Origin: Streptococcus entericus DSM 14446
GTDB taxonomy: Bacteria > Bacillota > Bacilli > Lactobacillales > Streptococcaceae
Direction of reading: 5' to 3'
Assembly (NCBI RefSeq): GCF_000380025.1
Contig: NZ_KB904163.1
Location: 1 to 35,554 of the forward strand
Length of the DNA: 35,554 bases
The translations under genes and the position numbers were made by a program. Below, piece by piece: positions 33,094 through 35,554 of this stretch (within the stretch, counting starts at the first letter, position 1; every line of letters starts with the position of its first letter). The notes under the pieces were generated by a model. That model searched no databases. It saw only the letters and a list, made by a program, of their open reading frames with translations, and had not been told where the DNA came from.

Positions 33094-35200
33094 TTACACC
33101 TCTTTTCGCACAGGTGGTCTGGTATCAAAGGCATGGAGCAGTTCTTCAAATACAGGGTGGAACTGTATCACACCGACACGACCATATAAATCACTGATAA
33201 GGCATTGCCCGTTTTCCAAATCACGCAATCGCTTCTGATTGTTTTCGTCCTCTGGGTCTACACCAAAAAAGGCTAAGGTCTTTTTAATCTCGTTAAGGTC
33301 AGTGGAACGAAATGCAAATTTTAAGCCGAGGTTATTTTTCAGTTTTTCATCTAAGAGGTCGTCTGTATTTTGGGTCACGAAATATACCCCAGCGTTCATA
33401 GCACGACCAGCCCGAACCAGCTTCATAGATAGTGTTTTTCCTTGTGCTACCTGTAAAAAGCTCCATGCTTCGTCTAAATCTACAATCTTGAAAATGCTTC
33501 GGTCTGTATGGATAAAGTCTAAAGCAAAGGTACTAATGACAATCAGCATAGCAACGGATAAAAGCTCCATAGTGGTATATTCCTCAAAGGAAGTTTCCTT
33601 GTCGGGAAGTACCAAGTCCGCAACCTGTATAATGTTCAGTTGTTTTTCTAAGCTGATAGACTGCTCCACATAACCATTACTGAATAATAAATGTGCAAAG
33701 TCATAGTCTGTAAAACTTTCGATATGGTCGGCTATACTGGTACTTAGTGGCGTATTCTCAACCCGTAATTCCTCAATCACTTTCATCAACCCTCGTACTT
33801 CACTATTGGTTACTGCACGAATGGCTTTTCTAAGGATTGGGAAGCGTTCCCCATCACGAGAGGAAATCCCCGTAAGGAATGTCAGAATATCAATAGCCAG
33901 TGATTCAGAATCTTTGGGATTTTTCATAATCACATAAGGGTCAAGTAAGCCTTTGTTTTTCTCATCAGAAGTCAGAGTGACGATATTGATTTCATGGGAA
34001 ATCTCTGGCAAGGTTTCTTTCCATCTGCCACGTTCTGCTTTTGGGTCTACAATCACTGCTTGTGCCCCATAAAGCACCGCATAATAGACGATAAGGTTAT
34101 TCGCAAAGGATTTACCACCACCCAGCGAACCAACAAAAGCCGACGCTAACGCATTGGTTACTGAACCCTTAACCCCTTGACTGGCAAGAGCAGGTTTCAG
34201 ATAGACATTGCGTCCAGTATCTAAGCTGTAGCCAACATAAATCCCCTCATTTTCCCCCAGCATTTGAGTAGCACCAAAACCTAAACCAGCGAGGAAATCA
34301 GAGGTCACGTATTGAATATAATCATTCATATAACGCTTGCTGGCAGGTAAAAATTCTTCATGTAAGCCGAGCATATCCCCAAATGGTCGTACCAGTTTTA
34401 CGCTTAAATCGTCATAAAAATCTTTCACTTCATTACAACGACGTTTGAGTTCGTCAAGATCATTTGCTGATACCCTTACCACATAAGACAGCTTGTACAT
34501 AGATTCCTTGCTTTGGTCTAAATTGGTTTCCAGCTCATTCACACTTTCCAGAGCTTCCGCCACATTGGAGCTGGTTTCATTATCACTTTGCCAAGCGTGG
34601 TTATCCAAGTCTTTCAGTTCTTTCTTTTTATTGCGGACAGTAGATAGGGCTTTACGATTCGCTACAATTTCCACATTCATTGACGTATCAATCGGGAATG
34701 TAAATTGCTGTTGCTGGTAGTAGAAGATTTCAGAGGACGGGAAGTCCAGTTCTCCGACAATGCTGTTAATGGTAAAGTAAGCTACATAGACGGTTTCATC
34801 TTCCTGCTGGATTTTCAAATATCGCTGTTTTTCTTCCACCAAACAGCGAGTAGGCTTAATCAAGTCATAGTATTTAATCAGCGTTTCATTATCCAGCTTT
34901 TTCTTTGATAGATGGTACTCATACTCTTCATAGGCAGTGCCTGTCTGTCCGTAAAGGTGTTCAATCAGATAGCCGAAGTCGTCCTTATCTAACCTGCGGA
35001 TTTTGAAACGACGAGAGATTTTATTTTCTAAGAGCTTTTCCATCTTCTGAAAACGCAGGATTTCATCATTACTCATACTAACAAAATCGCCCATCAGCTT
35101 ATGGTTCACATCATAGACAAAATCAGACAAAGCATTTTTTGCTTCAACGGTAAGACTTTTCATAGAAAACTCCTGATCGTTGAGAAGCAACTTGGATTTG
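33094..35200 (-). pseudogene. orf16: Tn916 Orf16, VirB4-like ATPase, 5' end cut off by an IS
   Basis: About 700 codons of the conjugation ATPase remain. The Walker A region (GSLGGGKSFANNL), Walker B (FKIVDLDEAWSFL) and the C-terminus are intact. The frame runs up to about 35200, where an IS3-family end (TGTCAATATCTTGGACAC) begins; upstream in frame is a stop within the IS. Tn916 Orf16 is about 815 aa, so roughly 115 N-terminal residues are missing. A TTG at 35190 or ATG at 35163 could start a shortened protein, but the gene is probably inactive. Confidence 0.8.
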
Positions 35201-35554
35201 TGTCAATATCTTGGACACAAAAATTCGAACTTACTTAAGCTGCATTCAAAGCCTTAAATTCTACCTCATTAGGAGTATTATAATCAAGAGCTGAATGCAG
35301 TCTTTTACTATTGTAAAAACTTTCTATATATTGAAAAATTGATTTTTTAGCATCTTCATACTTTTCATAAGTATTTCTATAAACTTCTTCTTTCTTTAAA
35401 ACAGCATGAAATGACTCTATACATGCATTGTCATAAGGACACCCTTTTTGACTAAAGGATTGTATTATATTAAATTCATTGCATAGATTTTTCATATCAT
35501 TACTTGTATATTGTGAACCTAAATCACTATGAAATATTATTTTATTATCTTTGC
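35201..35554 (-). mobile_element. IS3-family element (part)
   Basis: The element enters orf16 at about 35201 and runs off the right edge. Its terminal sequence starts TGTCAATATCTTGGACAC. The target duplication cannot be seen, because the other end is outside. Confidence 0.8.
35235..35554 (-). CDS. IS3-family (IS150-like) transposase OrfB, C-terminal part
   Basis: The frame is open from the right edge to the stop at 35235. It contains HSDLGSQYTS (second catalytic Asp) and, 35 residues later, the Glu in NACIESFH, giving the D(35)E spacing of rve integrase cores, then YNSKRLHSALDYNTPNE. The N-terminal half is outside the window. An internal ATG at 35495 is not the start. Confidence 0.88.
   Translation of the reverse strand, partial: KDNKIIFHSDLGSQYTSNDMKNLCNEFNIIQSFSQKGCPYDNACIESFHAVLKKEEVYRNTYEKYEDAKKSIFQYIESFYNSKRLHSALDYNTPNEVEFKALNAA

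Larger units (their letters stand above)
20000..35554 (-). mobile_element. Tn916-family integrative conjugative element (part), with erm(B) and IS insertions
   Basis: Gene order on the minus strand from the right edge is orf16 (interrupted), orf15, orf14, orf13, [ISL3 element, erm(B)], tet(M), orf6, orf9 (plus strand), orf7, orf8, xis, int, which is Tn916 order plus insertions. The int-side end is near 20000, in the A/T-rich stretch around AACTAAAACAAAGTATAAA, 0.1 kb upstream of ruvA; the exact junction cannot be fixed without the empty site. The left end (orf17-orf24) is outside the window. Confidence 0.93.

Overview
The window is chromosomal DNA of a Streptococcus species carrying a Tn916-family element. 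The genus call rests on gene content and order: cinA-recA, spx, ireB, ruvX and a DUF1292 gene run as in streptococci, and there is a ComR/ComS/SigX competence system with a matching SigX (CIN) box in front of cinA. I cannot name the species. The chromosomal genes look visibly more GC-rich than the A+T-rich transposon genes to the right.

Positions 1-2720 hold a competence-control block: the 3' part of comX (sigX), then comR, then a 26-codon comS peptide gene ending in GEDTWWFL, then ruvB. ComR bound to the exported and processed ComS peptide normally switches on comX, and SigX then switches on late genes. The only exact TACGAATA SigX box I see in the window lies 17 bp before cinA, so cinA-recA is the local late-gene target.

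Positions 2737-9305 (minus strand) hold the anaerobic ribonucleotide reductase region: nrdD, nrdG, a 49-aa small protein, a Gfo/Idh/MocA oxidoreductase and two tandem GNAT acetyltransferases. nrdD is preceded by a perfect 18-bp inverted repeat that fits a pair of NrdR boxes and is also a terminator for the upstream membrane-protein gene. That membrane-protein gene has a leader of about 180 nt that folds like an independent, terminated RNA (possibly 6S-like). Positions 9643-12852 carry DUF1292, ruvX, ireB, spx and recA, with an unusual tandem-repeat tract (43 bp x2, then about 51 bp x4.5) between spx and recA.

Positions 14742-19292 appear to be a peptide-controlled bacteriocin island set between tag and ruvA. 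It has an Rgg-type regulator, a divergent 30-codon hydrophobic peptide gene ending in LDWTWLILL, a secreted lactococcin-972-like peptide gene, two paralogous four-helix permeases, an ABC ATPase and a small membrane protein. The peptide gene is too short for ordinary gene calling. Together these form a plausible self-contained quorum-sensing and bacteriocin system, and this is the most interesting part of the window.

From about 20000 to the right edge lies a Tn916-type conjugative transposon in minus orientation: int, xis, orf8, orf7, orf9, orf6, tet(M) with its leader, then orf13 to orf16. An inducible erm(B) gene with its leader peptide and an ISL3-family insertion sequence sit between tet(M) and orf13. 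An IS3-family element cuts off the 5' end of orf16, so this copy is probably impaired for self-transfer. I saw no tRNA, rRNA or CRISPR array.
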